Below are positions 1 through 8,938 of a stretch of DNA of 64,000 nt, piece by piece. The first letter of the stretch is position 1, and each line of letters opens with the position of its first letter. Source of the DNA: Streptomyces cinnabarinus (GTDB lineage: Bacteria > Actinomycetota > Actinomycetes > Streptomycetales > Streptomycetaceae); the NCBI RefSeq assembly GCF_027270315.1, contig NZ_CP114413.1, positions 5,766,001 to 5,830,000 on the forward strand. Reading direction: 5' to 3'. The position numbers and the translations under genes are program-made. The notes under the pieces were generated by a model, which did no database searches, had not been told where the DNA came from, and saw only the letters and a list, made by a program, of their open reading frames with translations.

Positions 1-1
1 C

Positions 2-706
2 AACACCGAGCTGATCCTCGCCGACCTCCAGACGATCGAGAAGGTCCTGCCCCGCCTCCAGAAGGAGTCGCGGATCAAGAAGGACGTCGCGCCGAAGGTC
101 AAGGCGGTCGAGGAGGCCAAGGAGATCCTGGAGAAGGGCGACACGCTCTTCTCCGTGGGCATCGCCCAGGGCTCCGGGCGCGAGGAGCTCCTGCACGACC
201 TGCACCTCCTCACCACTAAGCCCTTCCTCTACGTCTTCAACGTCGACGAGGACGAGCTGACCGACGACGCCTTCAAGGACGAGCAGCGCGCCCTGGTCGC
301 CCCCGCCGAGGCGATCTTCCTCAACGCCAAGCTGGAGGCGGACCTCGCCGAGCTGGACGAGGAGGACGCCATGGAGCTCCTGGAGTCGGTCGGCGCGGAG
401 GAGCCCGGCCTGGCCACCCTCGCCCGCGTCGGCTTCAACACCCTCGGCCTCCAGACCTACCTCACGGCCGGCCCCAAGGAATCCCGCGCCTGGACCATCA
501 AGAGGGGCGCCACGGCCCCCGAGGCCGCCGGAGTCATCCACACCGACTTCCAGAAGGGCTTCATCAAGGCGGAGGTCATCTCCTTCACCGACCTGGTGGA
601 GACGGGATCGGTGGCCGAGGCCCGAGCGAAGGGCAAGGCCCGGATGGAGGGCAAGGAGTACGTCATGCAGGACGGGGATGTGGTGGAGTTCCGCTTCAAC
701 GTCTAG
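2..706 (+). CDS. ychF: Redox-regulated ATPase YchF, 3' part (5' end outside window)
   Basis: This is the C-terminal 234 residues of the universally conserved Obg-family P-loop protein YchF/OLA1, which hydrolyses ATP rather than GTP and associates with ribosomes and stress responses. The visible part begins inside the helical coiled-coil insert (NTELILADLQTIEKVLPRL) and continues through the second half of the core domain. It ends in a TGS domain of about 85 residues (VIHTDFQKGFIKAEVISF to DGDVVEFRFNV), the classic YchF ending. The P-loop and the ATP-selecting NxxE motif lie upstream of the window and cannot be checked. The frame is open from base 2, so no start is visible. A T-tailed hairpin lies about 50 bases after the stop. 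The identification is secure from the TGS terminus and the coiled-coil signature. Confidence 0.95.
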   Translation, partial: NTELILADLQTIEKVLPRLQKESRIKKDVAPKVKAVEEAKEILEKGDTLFSVGIAQGSGREELLHDLHLLTTKPFLYVFNVDEDELTDDAFKDEQRALVAPAEAIFLNAKLEADLAELDEEDAMELLESVGAEEPGLATLARVGFNTLGLQTYLTAGPKESRAWTIKRGATAPEAAGVIHTDFQKGFIKAEVISFTDLVETGSVAEARAKGKARMEGKEYVMQDGDVVEFRFNV

Positions 707-753
707 CCGGTGACTTTGCACCACGTCACCGATCTGGCAAACGTGCAGGTCAA

Positions 754-792
754 AAGGGGTCTGACTCTTCGGGGTCAGGCCCCTTGATTTTT
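754..792 (+). terminator. Rho-independent terminator after ychF
   Basis: A 12-bp stem (AAGGGGTCTGAC, 754-765, with GTCAGGCCCCTT, 774-785; one T-G wobble) closes an 8-base loop and is followed by a five-T run at 788-792. A run of four A precedes the stem, so it could also stop leftward transcription, although the leftward gntK gene ends about 450 bases away. Confidence 0.85.
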
Positions 793-1242
793 GCCGTGCT
801 GGATCCGTGCTGGACGGCGACAAACCCGCTCGGGCGCAGCGTGCTCCGGTCGCAACCGCGAAAGGTTCCAGCTCTCCCGGTGCAGTGATCAGGTGAGAGC
901 GAGTGCCGGCCTCCGCCGGGCCCGGTTCCTGCCGACTCGGTGAAGGTCACGGTCGCGCTGCCGGCATCCGCGCGCTGTGTCGGAGAGGGCCGCCAGGAGA
1001 GGTGTCACGAGACCTCAGGCGGCTGCCCCGCCCAGTGGCTTCGGCGCCGCCACACGGGGATTCGCGCCGTGGATGAGGGTGATCCCGTCCCCGCACCGAG
1101 GGAGCGGAGCGGGTCGAGGGGCACGTGTCCCGTCGGAGGGCCGACGGCATGTCCTGTGCGGCTGCCGCGTTCTGTGCTCGCCGGTGTCGCCCTGAGACCC
1201 GGCGCGCGAGCCTGGTCAACGTCTGACGTTCTGTGCCCTTGT
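793..1242. other. 450-bp gap without a convincing gene
   Basis: The stretch lies between the ychF terminator and the end of gntK. Short open frames exist on both strands, but none has a recognisable protein, a good ribosome binding site and Streptomyces-like codon usage together. I see no tRNA fold and no strong hairpin apart from the preceding terminator. It may be spacer or a decayed gene. Confidence 0.5.
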
Positions 1243-1788
1243 CTATCGGGCCGGTCCCGGGATGAGACGCGTGGCCGTGTCGGCGACTGTGCGGGGGGCC
1301 GGGCTGGCGTCCAAGGTGGCGCCGTGCTCGTCGAGGGCCAGGGGTTCGAGGGTGGCCAGTTGGGAGTCCAGGAGTGATGTCGGCATGTAGTGGCCGGTGC
1401 GTTTGCTGATGCGGTCCAGGAGTTGGGCGCGGGTGGCTGTGAGGTGGAGGAAGAAGACGCTGGGGCAGGCTGCTCGCAGGGTGTCCCGGTAGCGGCGCTT
1501 GAGGGCGGAGCAGGTCACGATGCCGCCGCTGCCCGCCGTGTCGCGTTCGTGCAGCCAGCGGCCGATGGAATCCAGCCACGGCCGGCGGTCCGCGTCGTCG
1601 AGGGGAGTGCCGGCGGACATCTTGGCGATGGCGGTGGGGGAGTGGAAGTCGTCGCCCTCCGCGAAGGGGAGGGCCATCCGCTGCGCGAGCAGGCGGGCCA
1701 CCGTGGTCTTTCCGGTACCGGCCACACCGGTGACAACGATGCAGGGGGCCCGATGCTCGGTCGTGCGGGGCATCTCGTGGGTCACCAT
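1243..1788 (-). CDS. gntK: Gluconokinase (GntK family)
   Basis: This enzyme phosphorylates D-gluconate to 6-phosphogluconate, feeding the oxidative pentose phosphate pathway. The protein is 181 residues, the usual size for the small thermoresistant/GntK family. A Walker A loop (GVAGTGKTT) lies at about residues 21-29. It is followed by the typical EGDDFHSP.(A).KM.AG.PL.D.DR.PWL block, CSALKR at about 93-98, and an R..HYMP..LLDSQ segment. Two starts are possible. The ATG used here overlaps the zwf stop by 7 bases, while a second ATG 15 bases in (MPRTTEHR) would leave a short gap. Either way the gene ends a leftward operon with zwf, which makes cytosolic sugar-acid phosphorylation the natural role. 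Confidence 0.92.
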   Translation of the reverse strand: MVTHEMPRTTEHRAPCIVVTGVAGTGKTTVARLLAQRMALPFAEGDDFHSPTAIAKMSAGTPLDDADRRPWLDSIGRWLHERDTAGSGGIVTCSALKRRYRDTLRAACPSVFFLHLTATRAQLLDRISKRTGHYMPTSLLDSQLATLEPLALDEHGATLDASPAPRTVADTATRLIPGPAR

Positions 1789-3146
1789 GCCGGAGTCGGG
1801 CCGTCGGAGCCCGCGGGGTACTCCTCCAGCGGGACCAGGTCCTTCTCCCATGCGGTCAGTACGGGGGTCAGGACCCGCCAGGCCTCCTCGGCCTCGTCGC
1901 CGCGGATGGACAAGGCGGGGTCGCCGTTGAGGACGTCCAGGAGGAGCCGGCCGTAGGCGGGGAGGTGGGGTGGTTCCATGCGCGCGGTCAGTGACAGCGG
2001 GGCGAGGGTGTCGGTGTGGGCGCCGATGCCGGTCAGGTCGAAGGTCAGGTCCTCCGGTTCGAGTCCGAAGCGGAGCACGTTGGGGTGAGCTTCTCCGCTG
2101 TGACCGAAGGGCAGATGGGGCACGGAGCGGAAGCGCACCGCGACCTCCTTGCGGTTCGCGCGCAGAGCCTTTCCGGTGCGGAGCCGGAACGTTGTCCCCG
2201 ACCAGCGCCAGCTGTCCAGCTCCAGCTCCACTTCGGCGTACGTCTCCATACGGCGGTCCGGGTCCACGCCCTCCTCGTCGGCGTAGGCGGGGATGTCGCG
2301 GTCCCCGATACGGCCGGCGAGGTAGCGGGCGCGGCGGGTGCAGCGTAGGACGTCGTCCTCCGTGAGGAGCCGCACCGAGCGCAGCACGTCCACCTTCCGG
2401 TCGCGCAGGTCGCGTTCGCCGAGGGTGATGGGGGGTTCCATGGCCACCAGGCAGAGCAGTTGGAGCAGGTGGTTCTGGACCATGTCCTTCAGTGCGCCGA
2501 CCGTGTCGTAGTAGCCCGCCCGGCCTTCCAGCGCCAGGGTCTCGTCCCAGACGATGTCCACCTCGGCGATGTGGGTGCTGTTCCAGAGGGGCTCCAGCAC
2601 CCGGTTGGCGAGTCGGCTGCCGAGTACGTTCTGGACGGTCGTCATGGCCAGGAAGTGGTCGACCCGGAACACGGCCTGTTCGGGGACGAGTTCGGCCAAG
2701 AGCCGGTTCAACTCCCGTGCGTCGGACAGGTTCGCGCCGAAGGGCTTCTCCAGGACGACACGGCTGCCCGGGGGCAGGCCTGCCTCGTGCAGCGCGGTGA
2801 CCACGACCGGGAACAGGGCCGGGGGCAGGGCCAGGTACACGGCCACGGGGTCGTCGCCCGCGACGACCGCGGCGACGTGGGCCGGGTTCGTGACGTCGGC
2901 CCGTCGATAGTCGGCCGCGTCCGCGACCGCCGCCTTGGTGTCGGCCGGGTAGTGCCCGCCGTGGCGCTCGATCTGCGCGGTCACCCATTCCCGGTACCGT
3001 GCGCCGTCCCAGTCCTCCCGGCTCGCCCCGGTCAGCCGGAAGCCGTCGCCGAGGTTCCCCGCGGACCTCAGCGCGACCAGCGCGGGGAGGAGGAAGCGGG
3101 CACTGAGGTCGCCCGTGGCACCGAGGATCACGAGCCGGTTGATCAT
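1782..3146 (-). CDS. zwf: Glucose-6-phosphate 1-dehydrogenase
   Basis: The protein oxidises glucose 6-phosphate to 6-phosphogluconolactone with production of NADPH or NADH. At 454 residues it is shorter than the roughly 500-residue standard enzyme but has the full two-domain plan. The N-terminal Rossmann motif is LGATGDLSARFLLPAL (about residues 8-23). LEKPFG follows at about 147, then the catalytic RVDHFL motif, and the C-terminal domain is complete. The ATG start overlaps the stop of the upstream glycoside hydrolase gene by four bases (ATGA), which indicates translational coupling, and its own stop overlaps gntK. Streptomyces usually carries another zwf in its main pentose phosphate cluster. 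This copy, beside stress proteins, is probably the accessory isozyme; that is inference from context. Confidence 0.93.
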   Translation of the reverse strand: MINRLVILGATGDLSARFLLPALVALRSAGNLGDGFRLTGASREDWDGARYREWVTAQIERHGGHYPADTKAAVADAADYRRADVTNPAHVAAVVAGDDPVAVYLALPPALFPVVVTALHEAGLPPGSRVVLEKPFGANLSDARELNRLLAELVPEQAVFRVDHFLAMTTVQNVLGSRLANRVLEPLWNSTHIAEVDIVWDETLALEGRAGYYDTVGALKDMVQNHLLQLLCLVAMEPPITLGERDLRDRKVDVLRSVRLLTEDDVLRCTRRARYLAGRIGDRDIPAYADEEGVDPDRRMETYAEVELELDSWRWSGTTFRLRTGKALRANRKEVAVRFRSVPHLPFGHSGEAHPNVLRFGLEPEDLTFDLTGIGAHTDTLAPLSLTARMEPPHLPAYGRLLLDVLNGDPALSIRGDEAEEAWRVLTPVLTAWEKDLVPLEEYPAGSDGPTPAW

Positions 3147-4972
3147 GCGTGGACGCCTGCTTTCGCTCGGGCGAGGTTGACTCCGCTCGCGGTGATCCCG
3201 ATATGGCTGAAGGCCTGTGGGAAGTTGCCCATGAACGCTCCGGTGGACGGGTCGATCTGCTCCGACAGCAACCCCAACGGGCTCGCGCGGGCGCACAGCG
3301 AGGCGTACAGCTCCTCGGCCTCGTCGATCCGGCCCTGGCCGATGAGATTGTCGACCAGCCAGAAGCTGCACAGCACGAAGGCGCCCTCGTCGCCGGGCAG
3401 GCCGTCGGGCGACTCCTTGTGCAGATAGCGGTAGAGCAGGCCGCCGCCCGCTGACAGGCGTTCGGCCACGGCCTTGGCGGTGGCCACCATGCGTGGGTGA
3501 TCGGGCGGCACGACCTGGCGCAGGGGGAGCGCCAGCAGGCTGGCGTCGAGGGCGCCGCCGCCGTCGAGGTGCACGCTCAGGGTCTGCGCCTCCTCGTCCC
3601 AGGACCCCTCCAGGATGAGCCGGCGCAGCTCGTCGGCGGATGCCCGCCACTCGGCGACCTTGCCGGGCAGGCCGAGCCGCTCGCCGATGGTCGCCGCGCG
3701 GTCCAGGGCCACCTGGCACATCCCGGCCGAGTACGTGAACGCCCGGCCCTCGCTGCGCACCTCCCAGATCCCCTGGTCCGGCTCGCGCCACGCCCGTCCG
3801 GCGGCATCGGCCAGATCCGCAAGTCCGGCCCACAGCGCCGGCTGGATCTCCCCGCCGGAGCGCAGCCACTGATCGGCGCAGTCCAGAATCTCGCCGTAGA
3901 CGTCGTGCTGGCGCTGGTCGGCCGCGCCGTTGCCCCAGCGCACCGGGGCGGAGCGCTGATAGCCCTCCAGCGCGGCGTCCTCCACCTCGTCCGGCACCGG
4001 GTTGGCGTCGACGGCGTACATGATCCGGGGCTGACGGCTGTACTCGAACGCGTCCAGGACCCAGCCGAGAAAGGCGTCGGCCTCACCCGCGAACCCGATG
4101 CGGCGCAGCGCGAACACGGTGAAGGCGGCGTCCCGGATCCAGGTGTAGCGGTAGTCCCAGTTGCGGATCCCGCCGATCGGCGCGGGGAGGGAAGAGGTGG
4201 GGGCCGCGACGAGCGAGCCATTGGCCCAGTCGTCGCACAGCTTCAGCGTGATCGCCGCGCGCCGGACCAGCGGTTCCTCGGGGCCGTCGTACCGGAAATG
4301 GCGCATCCAGCGGCGCCATGCGTCGGCGGTGCCGCGCAGCATCGTGTCGGTGTCGAAACGGTGGTGGCGATGGAAGCGGCCCCAGGACAGCACGAGGTCG
4401 AGGCGGTCGCCCCGGTGGAGGTCATGGGTGCTGTGCAGGCCGGTCAGGGGGCGGTTGGAGCGCAGGTGCAGGCGCAGGTCGGGGCGCCGGGACGGCCGTA
4501 CTTCGAGTCCGCTGAACAGCACCCGCGTCTGTGCGCCGTCCCGGGGTTCCAGGTCCATGCGCAGACGTACGTCGCCGTCCAGGACAACGGCCGAGCGGAC
4601 GAGCTCGGCCCGGTCGGCGGGGGCGTCGTCGGTGAGATCGGCGCCGGAGCGCAGAACGAGGGCGTCGGTGATACGGACCAGGCCGGTGGTGCTGCGCAAC
4701 TCGGTGGTCAGTACGGCGGTGTCGGGTTCGTAGCGCTGACGCGCCTCGACCAGGTCCTCCGGGGCGAGGGTGAAATGCCCGCCGTGCGCCCGGTCCAGCA
4801 GTCCGCAGAAGACCGGGTCGGCGTCGAAGCGCGGCAGGCACAGCCAGGGGATGGAACCGTCCAGGCCGACGAGCGCGGCCGTCGTGCCGTTCCCGATGAG
4901 GCCGAGGTCCTCCAGCGGCAGGTAGCCCTGGCGTCTGCGGACGGGCCGGAACGGGGGGTCGGGGTCGTGCAT
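3143..4972 (-). CDS. Glycoside hydrolase family 15 protein (trehalase/glucoamylase-like)
   Basis: A 609-residue protein with the architecture of actinobacterial GH15 trehalases. It has an N-terminal trehalase-like domain (LEDLGLIGNGTTAALVGLDG, about residues 20-39) and then a C-terminal alpha/alpha-barrel bearing the hallmark GGIRNWDYRYTWIRDA (about 265-280). A second conserved region, QHDVYGEILD, lies near 355, and the final block SEQIDPSTG.F.GNFPQAFSHIG includes a probable catalytic glutamate. There is no signal peptide, so it should act in the cytosol. Products of GH15 enzymes include free glucose, which fits its place in front of zwf and gntK, but substrate choice (trehalose or short glucans) cannot be read from sequence. 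A ribosome binding site (AGAGGGAC) precedes the ATG. It overlaps zwf by four bases. Confidence 0.88.
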   Translation of the reverse strand: MHDPDPPFRPVRRRQGYLPLEDLGLIGNGTTAALVGLDGSIPWLCLPRFDADPVFCGLLDRAHGGHFTLAPEDLVEARQRYEPDTAVLTTELRSTTGLVRITDALVLRSGADLTDDAPADRAELVRSAVVLDGDVRLRMDLEPRDGAQTRVLFSGLEVRPSRRPDLRLHLRSNRPLTGLHSTHDLHRGDRLDLVLSWGRFHRHHRFDTDTMLRGTADAWRRWMRHFRYDGPEEPLVRRAAITLKLCDDWANGSLVAAPTSSLPAPIGGIRNWDYRYTWIRDAAFTVFALRRIGFAGEADAFLGWVLDAFEYSRQPRIMYAVDANPVPDEVEDAALEGYQRSAPVRWGNGAADQRQHDVYGEILDCADQWLRSGGEIQPALWAGLADLADAAGRAWREPDQGIWEVRSEGRAFTYSAGMCQVALDRAATIGERLGLPGKVAEWRASADELRRLILEGSWDEEAQTLSVHLDGGGALDASLLALPLRQVVPPDHPRMVATAKAVAERLSAGGGLLYRYLHKESPDGLPGDEGAFVLCSFWLVDNLIGQGRIDEAEELYASLCARASPLGLLSEQIDPSTGAFMGNFPQAFSHIGITASGVNLARAKAGVHA

Positions 4973-4986
4973 GCCGTCCCTCTTGG

Positions 4987-6036
4987 CTAGAAGGTGATCA
5001 TTACCTTCACGACGTTGTCGAGCTTCTTGTCGGAGACCTCGAAGGCCCGCTCCATATCGTCGAAGTGGAACTCATGGGTCGTCAGATGCGAGGGGTCGAC
5101 GCGCTGTGCCTCCAGTACCCGCAGCAGCCGTTCCATACGGAGCCTGCCGCCGGGGCACAGGCCCGTCGCGATCGTCTTGTCGGCCATGCCGACGCCCCAC
5201 TCGGCCCGGGGGATGCGCACGAACTCCCCGTCGCCGAAGTAGCCGATGTTGGAGACGGTGCCACCGGGCTTGGTGATCTTGACCGCGGTCTGGAACGTCA
5301 CATCCGCGCCGAGCGCCTCGATCGCGGTGTCGACCCCCTGGCCCCCGGTCAGCTCAAGGATCCGCTCGACGACATCCTCGCCGGTGAAGTCGACGATCTC
5401 GTCCGCGCCGTACATACGGGCCAATTTCTGCCGGTCGGGAACCGATTCGACGCCGATGACCAGGCCGGCACCGCGCAGTCGCGCCCCGACCGTCGCCATG
5501 AGGCCCACCGGGCCCTGGGCGAGGACGGCCACAGTGCCGCCGATCGGGATGTCGCCCTTCTCCGCCCCCATGAAGCCGGTCGACAGCATGTCGGCGCAGT
5601 AGACCGCCATATCGTCGCTGACGGAGTCGGGGATCTTGGCGAGATTGGCGTCGGCCTCGTTCACATGGAAGTACTCGGCGAAGACCCCGTCCTTCGAGTT
5701 CGCGAACTTGAAGCCTCCGAGGGGTGCCCCGGACTGCGACGGGAACCCGTTCTGCGAGGCCGGGTCGCCCCAGTCGGGGGTGATGGCGCCGACCAGCACC
5801 CGGTCGCCGGGCCGGAAGTCCCGCACCTCGCTGCCCACGGCATGCACGATGCCCACCGCTTCGTGGCCCAGTGTCAGATCCTCGCGCGGACCGATGCCGC
5901 CCTGGACGGTGTGGGAATCGGAGGTGCAGATCAGGGCTTTGGTCGTGCGGACGACCGCGTCACCCGGGCCAGGCTGCGGGACGGGCTTCTCCAGGAAACC
6001 CACCTGCCCGATCTCCTTCATGACGAATGCCTTCAT
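4987..6036 (-). CDS. Zinc-dependent alcohol dehydrogenase, MDR superfamily
   Basis: The protein has 349 residues and the medium-chain dehydrogenase fold. The GHEAVGIV motif near residues 56-63 carries the catalytic zinc ligands, and a nucleotide-binding stretch (VLAQGPVGLMATVGARLRGA) lies near 170-190. The segment CTSDSHTVQGG resembles the secondary alcohol or formaldehyde dehydrogenase-like branch used by some actinobacteria. It lacks the usual four-cysteine structural zinc lobe, as do several bacterial NADP-dependent secondary alcohol dehydrogenases. The start MKAFVMKEIG was chosen because it matches the family and has AAGGACGGAG just before it. It is the first gene of the leftward operon and lies 14 bases ahead of the GH15 gene. 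The true substrate is unknown. Confidence 0.88.
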   Translation of the reverse strand: MKAFVMKEIGQVGFLEKPVPQPGPGDAVVRTTKALICTSDSHTVQGGIGPREDLTLGHEAVGIVHAVGSEVRDFRPGDRVLVGAITPDWGDPASQNGFPSQSGAPLGGFKFANSKDGVFAEYFHVNEADANLAKIPDSVSDDMAVYCADMLSTGFMGAEKGDIPIGGTVAVLAQGPVGLMATVGARLRGAGLVIGVESVPDRQKLARMYGADEIVDFTGEDVVERILELTGGQGVDTAIEALGADVTFQTAVKITKPGGTVSNIGYFGDGEFVRIPRAEWGVGMADKTIATGLCPGGRLRMERLLRVLEAQRVDPSHLTTHEFHFDDMERAFEVSDKKLDNVVKVMITF

Positions 6037-6253
6037 CTCTCCGTCCTTCTTCCTGCCGCGCCTGCCTCGGTCGTTCACTCCTGCCACTGTCGCAAGGGCC
6101 CCACCGTCCCGCGACCCGATCGCACCGGCACCAGAGCCACCCCGGTGAGGCGGATCGGCTGCGGGTGCGTGCCGTGCACCTCGCGGCTACGGTCGATGAG
6201 CACGCCGAGCAGCAGCCGCTGAGGCGTGTCTGTGCCTGCCCTGGAGAAGGAGC

Positions 6254-6739
6254 GTGGTCGGCGTGGCCCGGAACCGCCGTCTCATCCTCAGCTCGCCGTC
6301 CGAGGTCTGGAGCCTGCTGGCCGACGGCCACCGCTACGGGGAGTGGGTGACCGGCACCCAACAGGTCCTCGACGCGGATCCGCACTGGCCGGACGTGGGC
6401 GCCCGGCTGCGGGTCCGGGTCGGCCTCGGCCCGCTGACCCTCGACGACATCTGCGTCGTCCGCATCTGCGAACCGCGGCGCCGTCTGGAGCTGGAGGCGA
6501 AGGCGGAGCCCTTCGGCGCGGCCCGCATCGCCATGAACCTGGTCCCCTGGGGCGAGAACACGCTCTTCGTCCTGGACTGGCACGCCCTGCGGGGTCCCGG
6601 CACCCGGATGCACGGACTCCCCGTGGACTACGCCGTCCGGATCCGCAACGGCATGATGCTCACGAAACTGGCCCGGATCGCGGTGCGCGAGCACGGCGAA
6701 AGCGACCTTGGCGCCTCGCAGCACACGCGGAGCGGCTGA
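6254..6739 (+). CDS. SRPBCC family protein (polyketide cyclase/START-like fold)
   Basis: The protein has 161 residues with the standard SRPBCC pattern. It opens with a strand and the SPSEVWSLLADGHRYGEWV helix (residues 11-31). A set of beta strands forms a hydrophobic cavity, and a long C-terminal helix contains NGMMLTKLARIA. No catalytic residues define a reaction. Such proteins bind hydrophobic ligands or help in coenzyme Q or polyketide chemistry. A GTG start follows GGAGAAGGAGC closely. Its stop abuts the next GTG with no spacing, so it is translated together with the lactonase gene, and it diverges from the alcohol dehydrogenase operon across about 215 bases. Confidence 0.85.
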   Translation: MVGVARNRRLILSSPSEVWSLLADGHRYGEWVTGTQQVLDADPHWPDVGARLRVRVGLGPLTLDDICVVRICEPRRRLELEAKAEPFGAARIAMNLVPWGENTLFVLDWHALRGPGTRMHGLPVDYAVRIRNGMMLTKLARIAVREHGESDLGASQHTRSG

Positions 6740-7792
6740 GTGGGCGCCGCGGGCGGCAGCACCGGCACGGGGCGCGCCTTCATCGGGTCGTTCACCTCGG
6801 CGGGCGGGCGCGGAATCGTGGCGGCCGCCGTGGACCCGGCGACCGGCGCGCTGACCGGGACCGGCGTCGTCGACGGCGTCGCCGACCCCTCGTATCTGGC
6901 GGTCGGGTCAGGCCCGGTGCTCTACGCCGTCTCCGAAACCGCGGACGGGGTGGTCGCCGCGTACGACATCGCCGGTCCGGTGCCCCACCCGCTCGGCGAG
7001 CCCATGTCGGTGCACGGGCAGGGGCCCACGCATCTCGCGGTCGCTCACGGCCATTTGCTGACCGCCAACTACGACTCCGGCAGCGTCACCGTGCTGCCGC
7101 TCGCCGCCGACGGCACCCCGCGCGCCGCCGCCGATGTGCTGCGCTACGAGGGAAGCGGCCCGGACCCGGACCGCCAACTGGGCCCGCACGCACACCAGGT
7201 GCTCCCCGATCCCTCGGGACGCTGGATCCTCAGCGTTGACCTGGGCACCGACTCGGTGCGGATCTGCTCCCTCGACGCGGAGTCGGGCAAGCTGAAGCTG
7301 CAGGGGCAGACCGCACTGCCGCCCGGCACCGGCCCGCGTCACCTCGCCTTCCATCCGGGCGGACGGCACGCGTACGTTCTGGGCGAACTCGATCCCACGG
7401 TCACCGTGTGCCGCTGGGACGACGATGCGGGGATCCTCGAACCGGTGCGGGCGACGCCGCTGTTCCCGGACGGTGCCGATGGTGCCGTCTCCCCGTCGGC
7501 GCCGGTCGTCTCACTCGACGGACGCCATCTGTGGGTGGCGGTACGGGGCGCCGACACGATCGCCGTCCTGGCCCTCGACGCGGCCGGTGAGCGGGCGGAG
7601 CTGGTCACATCGGTGCCGTGCGGGGGACGGTGGCCGCGCGATCTGGTGCTGCATCCGTCGGGCAGGCGCCTCTACGCGGCGAACGAGGGCTCGGGGGATG
7701 TCACCTGGCTGGACGTCGACTCCGCGACGGGGATCCCGCACCGCGCCGGTTCCCTGAAGGTCCCGGCGGCATCCAATGTCGTATTCGTCTGA
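6740..7792 (+). CDS. Lactonase family protein (YbhE-type 6-phosphogluconolactonase-like beta-propeller)
   Basis: The 350-residue protein consists of repeated beta-propeller blades, as in E. coli YbhE/Pgl and fungal muconate lactonizing enzymes. Diagnostic pieces are IGSFTSAGGRGI at the N terminus, HGQGPTHLAV, the phosphogluconolactonase motif GPHAHQV near residue 150, the TGPRHLAFHPGGRHAYV block near residue 195, and WPRDLVLHPSGRRLYAANEGS near 300. YbhE hydrolyses 6-phosphogluconolactone, the product of zwf, and here it sits next to a zwf-gntK operon, which strengthens that assignment. Family members elsewhere act on other lactones, so the exact substrate remains an inference. The start codon follows the preceding stop immediately. 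The gene runs convergent to the universal stress gene, with 11 bases between them. Confidence 0.87.
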   Translation: MGAAGGSTGTGRAFIGSFTSAGGRGIVAAAVDPATGALTGTGVVDGVADPSYLAVGSGPVLYAVSETADGVVAAYDIAGPVPHPLGEPMSVHGQGPTHLAVAHGHLLTANYDSGSVTVLPLAADGTPRAAADVLRYEGSGPDPDRQLGPHAHQVLPDPSGRWILSVDLGTDSVRICSLDAESGKLKLQGQTALPPGTGPRHLAFHPGGRHAYVLGELDPTVTVCRWDDDAGILEPVRATPLFPDGADGAVSPSAPVVSLDGRHLWVAVRGADTIAVLALDAAGERAELVTSVPCGGRWPRDLVLHPSGRRLYAANEGSGDVTWLDVDSATGIPHRAGSLKVPAASNVVFV

Positions 7793-7803
7793 CGGCGGGA
7801 CCG

Positions 7804-8613
7804 TCACGCCCTGCCGCGGACGACGGTGACAGGGCAGTGCCCGTGGTGCAGCAGTGCCTGACTCACCGAGCCCAGGAGGAGCCCGGCGAAGCCGCCGCGG
7901 CCTCGGGCGCCGACGACCATGAGCTGGGCGGTCCTGCTCGTCTCGATCAGCGCCTCGCGGGTTTCGCCGCTCAGCACTTCGTGCCGGACCGTGACGTCGG
8001 GATACCGCTCCGCGCGTCCGGCGACCGCCTGGGCCAGCAGACGTTCCGCGCTCTCGGGGCTCGTGCCGGGCGGCGCGTAGTCCGGCAGCCACGCGTGTAC
8101 GGCAAGCAGCTCGGCCTCGCGCAGCGCCGCTTCCGCGAAGGCGAATTCGATCGCCTTCTCACCGACAGGAGAGCCGTCGACGGCCACGACCACCGGCCCG
8201 GTGTCGGCCGGTTCCTCGCGGACCACCATCACCGGACACTGGCTGTGTGCGGCCAGGGACGCCGCCGTCGATCCCAGCAGCATGCCGATGAATCCGCCCA
8301 TGCCGCGGGGGCCGACGACCAACAGGTCCCCGGCGCGCGACTCGGCCTCCAGCACCGCCACCGTGTCACCGGTCACCACGGCCTCGGTGACCTCGACGTC
8401 GGGGGCCAGGCTCCGGGCACGTTGCGCGGCTTCGTGGGCGAGGTGATTGAGCGGCGAGGGATCCAGTGGCGCGTACATGGGACGGACGGGCCAGCTGAAG
8501 GCGTGCACGACCCGCAGTTCCCCACGCCGTCGCCGCGCTTCCCGGACCGCCTCGTCCACCGCGGCGAGACTCGACGACGATCCGTCCACTCCTACGACGA
8601 CCAGGTTGCCCAC
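7804..8613 (-). CDS. Universal stress protein, two tandem UspA domains
   Basis: The 269-residue protein is two UspA-like units of about 140 residues each. Each has the Rossmann-like opening (VVVGVDGSSSSLAAVDEA; VVVAVDGSPVGEKAIEFA) and the ATP-binding G-2x-G-9x-G(S/T) signature (GPRGMGGFIGMLLGSTAASLAAHSQCPVMVV in the first, GARGRGGFAGLLLGSVSQALLHHGHCPVTVV in the second). Both motifs are intact, so it probably binds ATP. In actinobacteria, tandem Usps are often induced by hypoxia, nitric oxide or stationary phase. The GTG start has a strong GGAGGAG. Its neighbours, alternative zwf and an epimerase behind a CRP-like site, suggest a stress-responsive locus. Confidence 0.95.
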   Translation of the reverse strand: MGNLVVVGVDGSSSSLAAVDEAVREARRRRGELRVVHAFSWPVRPMYAPLDPSPLNHLAHEAAQRARSLAPDVEVTEAVVTGDTVAVLEAESRAGDLLVVGPRGMGGFIGMLLGSTAASLAAHSQCPVMVVREEPADTGPVVVAVDGSPVGEKAIEFAFAEAALREAELLAVHAWLPDYAPPGTSPESAERLLAQAVAGRAERYPDVTVRHEVLSGETREALIETSRTAQLMVVGARGRGGFAGLLLGSVSQALLHHGHCPVTVVRGRA

Positions 8614-8938
8614 GGCTCCTCCATCGATCAGGTCTGCTGATCAGACACTCTGCTGGTCAGGACACGCGCTGCGGCGGAATGGACCTGGCCGGTGTCCGGA
8701 CGGCGAAGAGGTCGGAGATCATCACGCTGATCGACCACAGCGGGTAGTTCGGGACAGGTTCGGGTCGATCGCCCACTCGCTGTTGTCGCGCCGTGCGGTC
8801 TCCGCCGTGGCCCCAGCCTCGCCGTGCTCCCACGGCACGGCGACCGCAACAGGGCGTCCGAGTGAGGCCCCCGAGCGGGTCGGCGCTTCGTCGGTGATCC
8901 GGCCGCGACTGCCGCCGGCCGCGTAGAACACGGGCACC

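Noticed and set aside
8748..8755. TTCGGGAC, one half of a DevR/OsdR dormancy-regulator box, near the universal stress gene.
   Set aside because: The second half site is not recognisable, and single half sites are common.
8722..8937. A 71-codon leftward frame in the gap between the universal stress gene and the epimerase gene.
   Set aside because: No convincing ribosome binding site, no recognisable family, and it overlaps the likely control region. It may be random or a relic.
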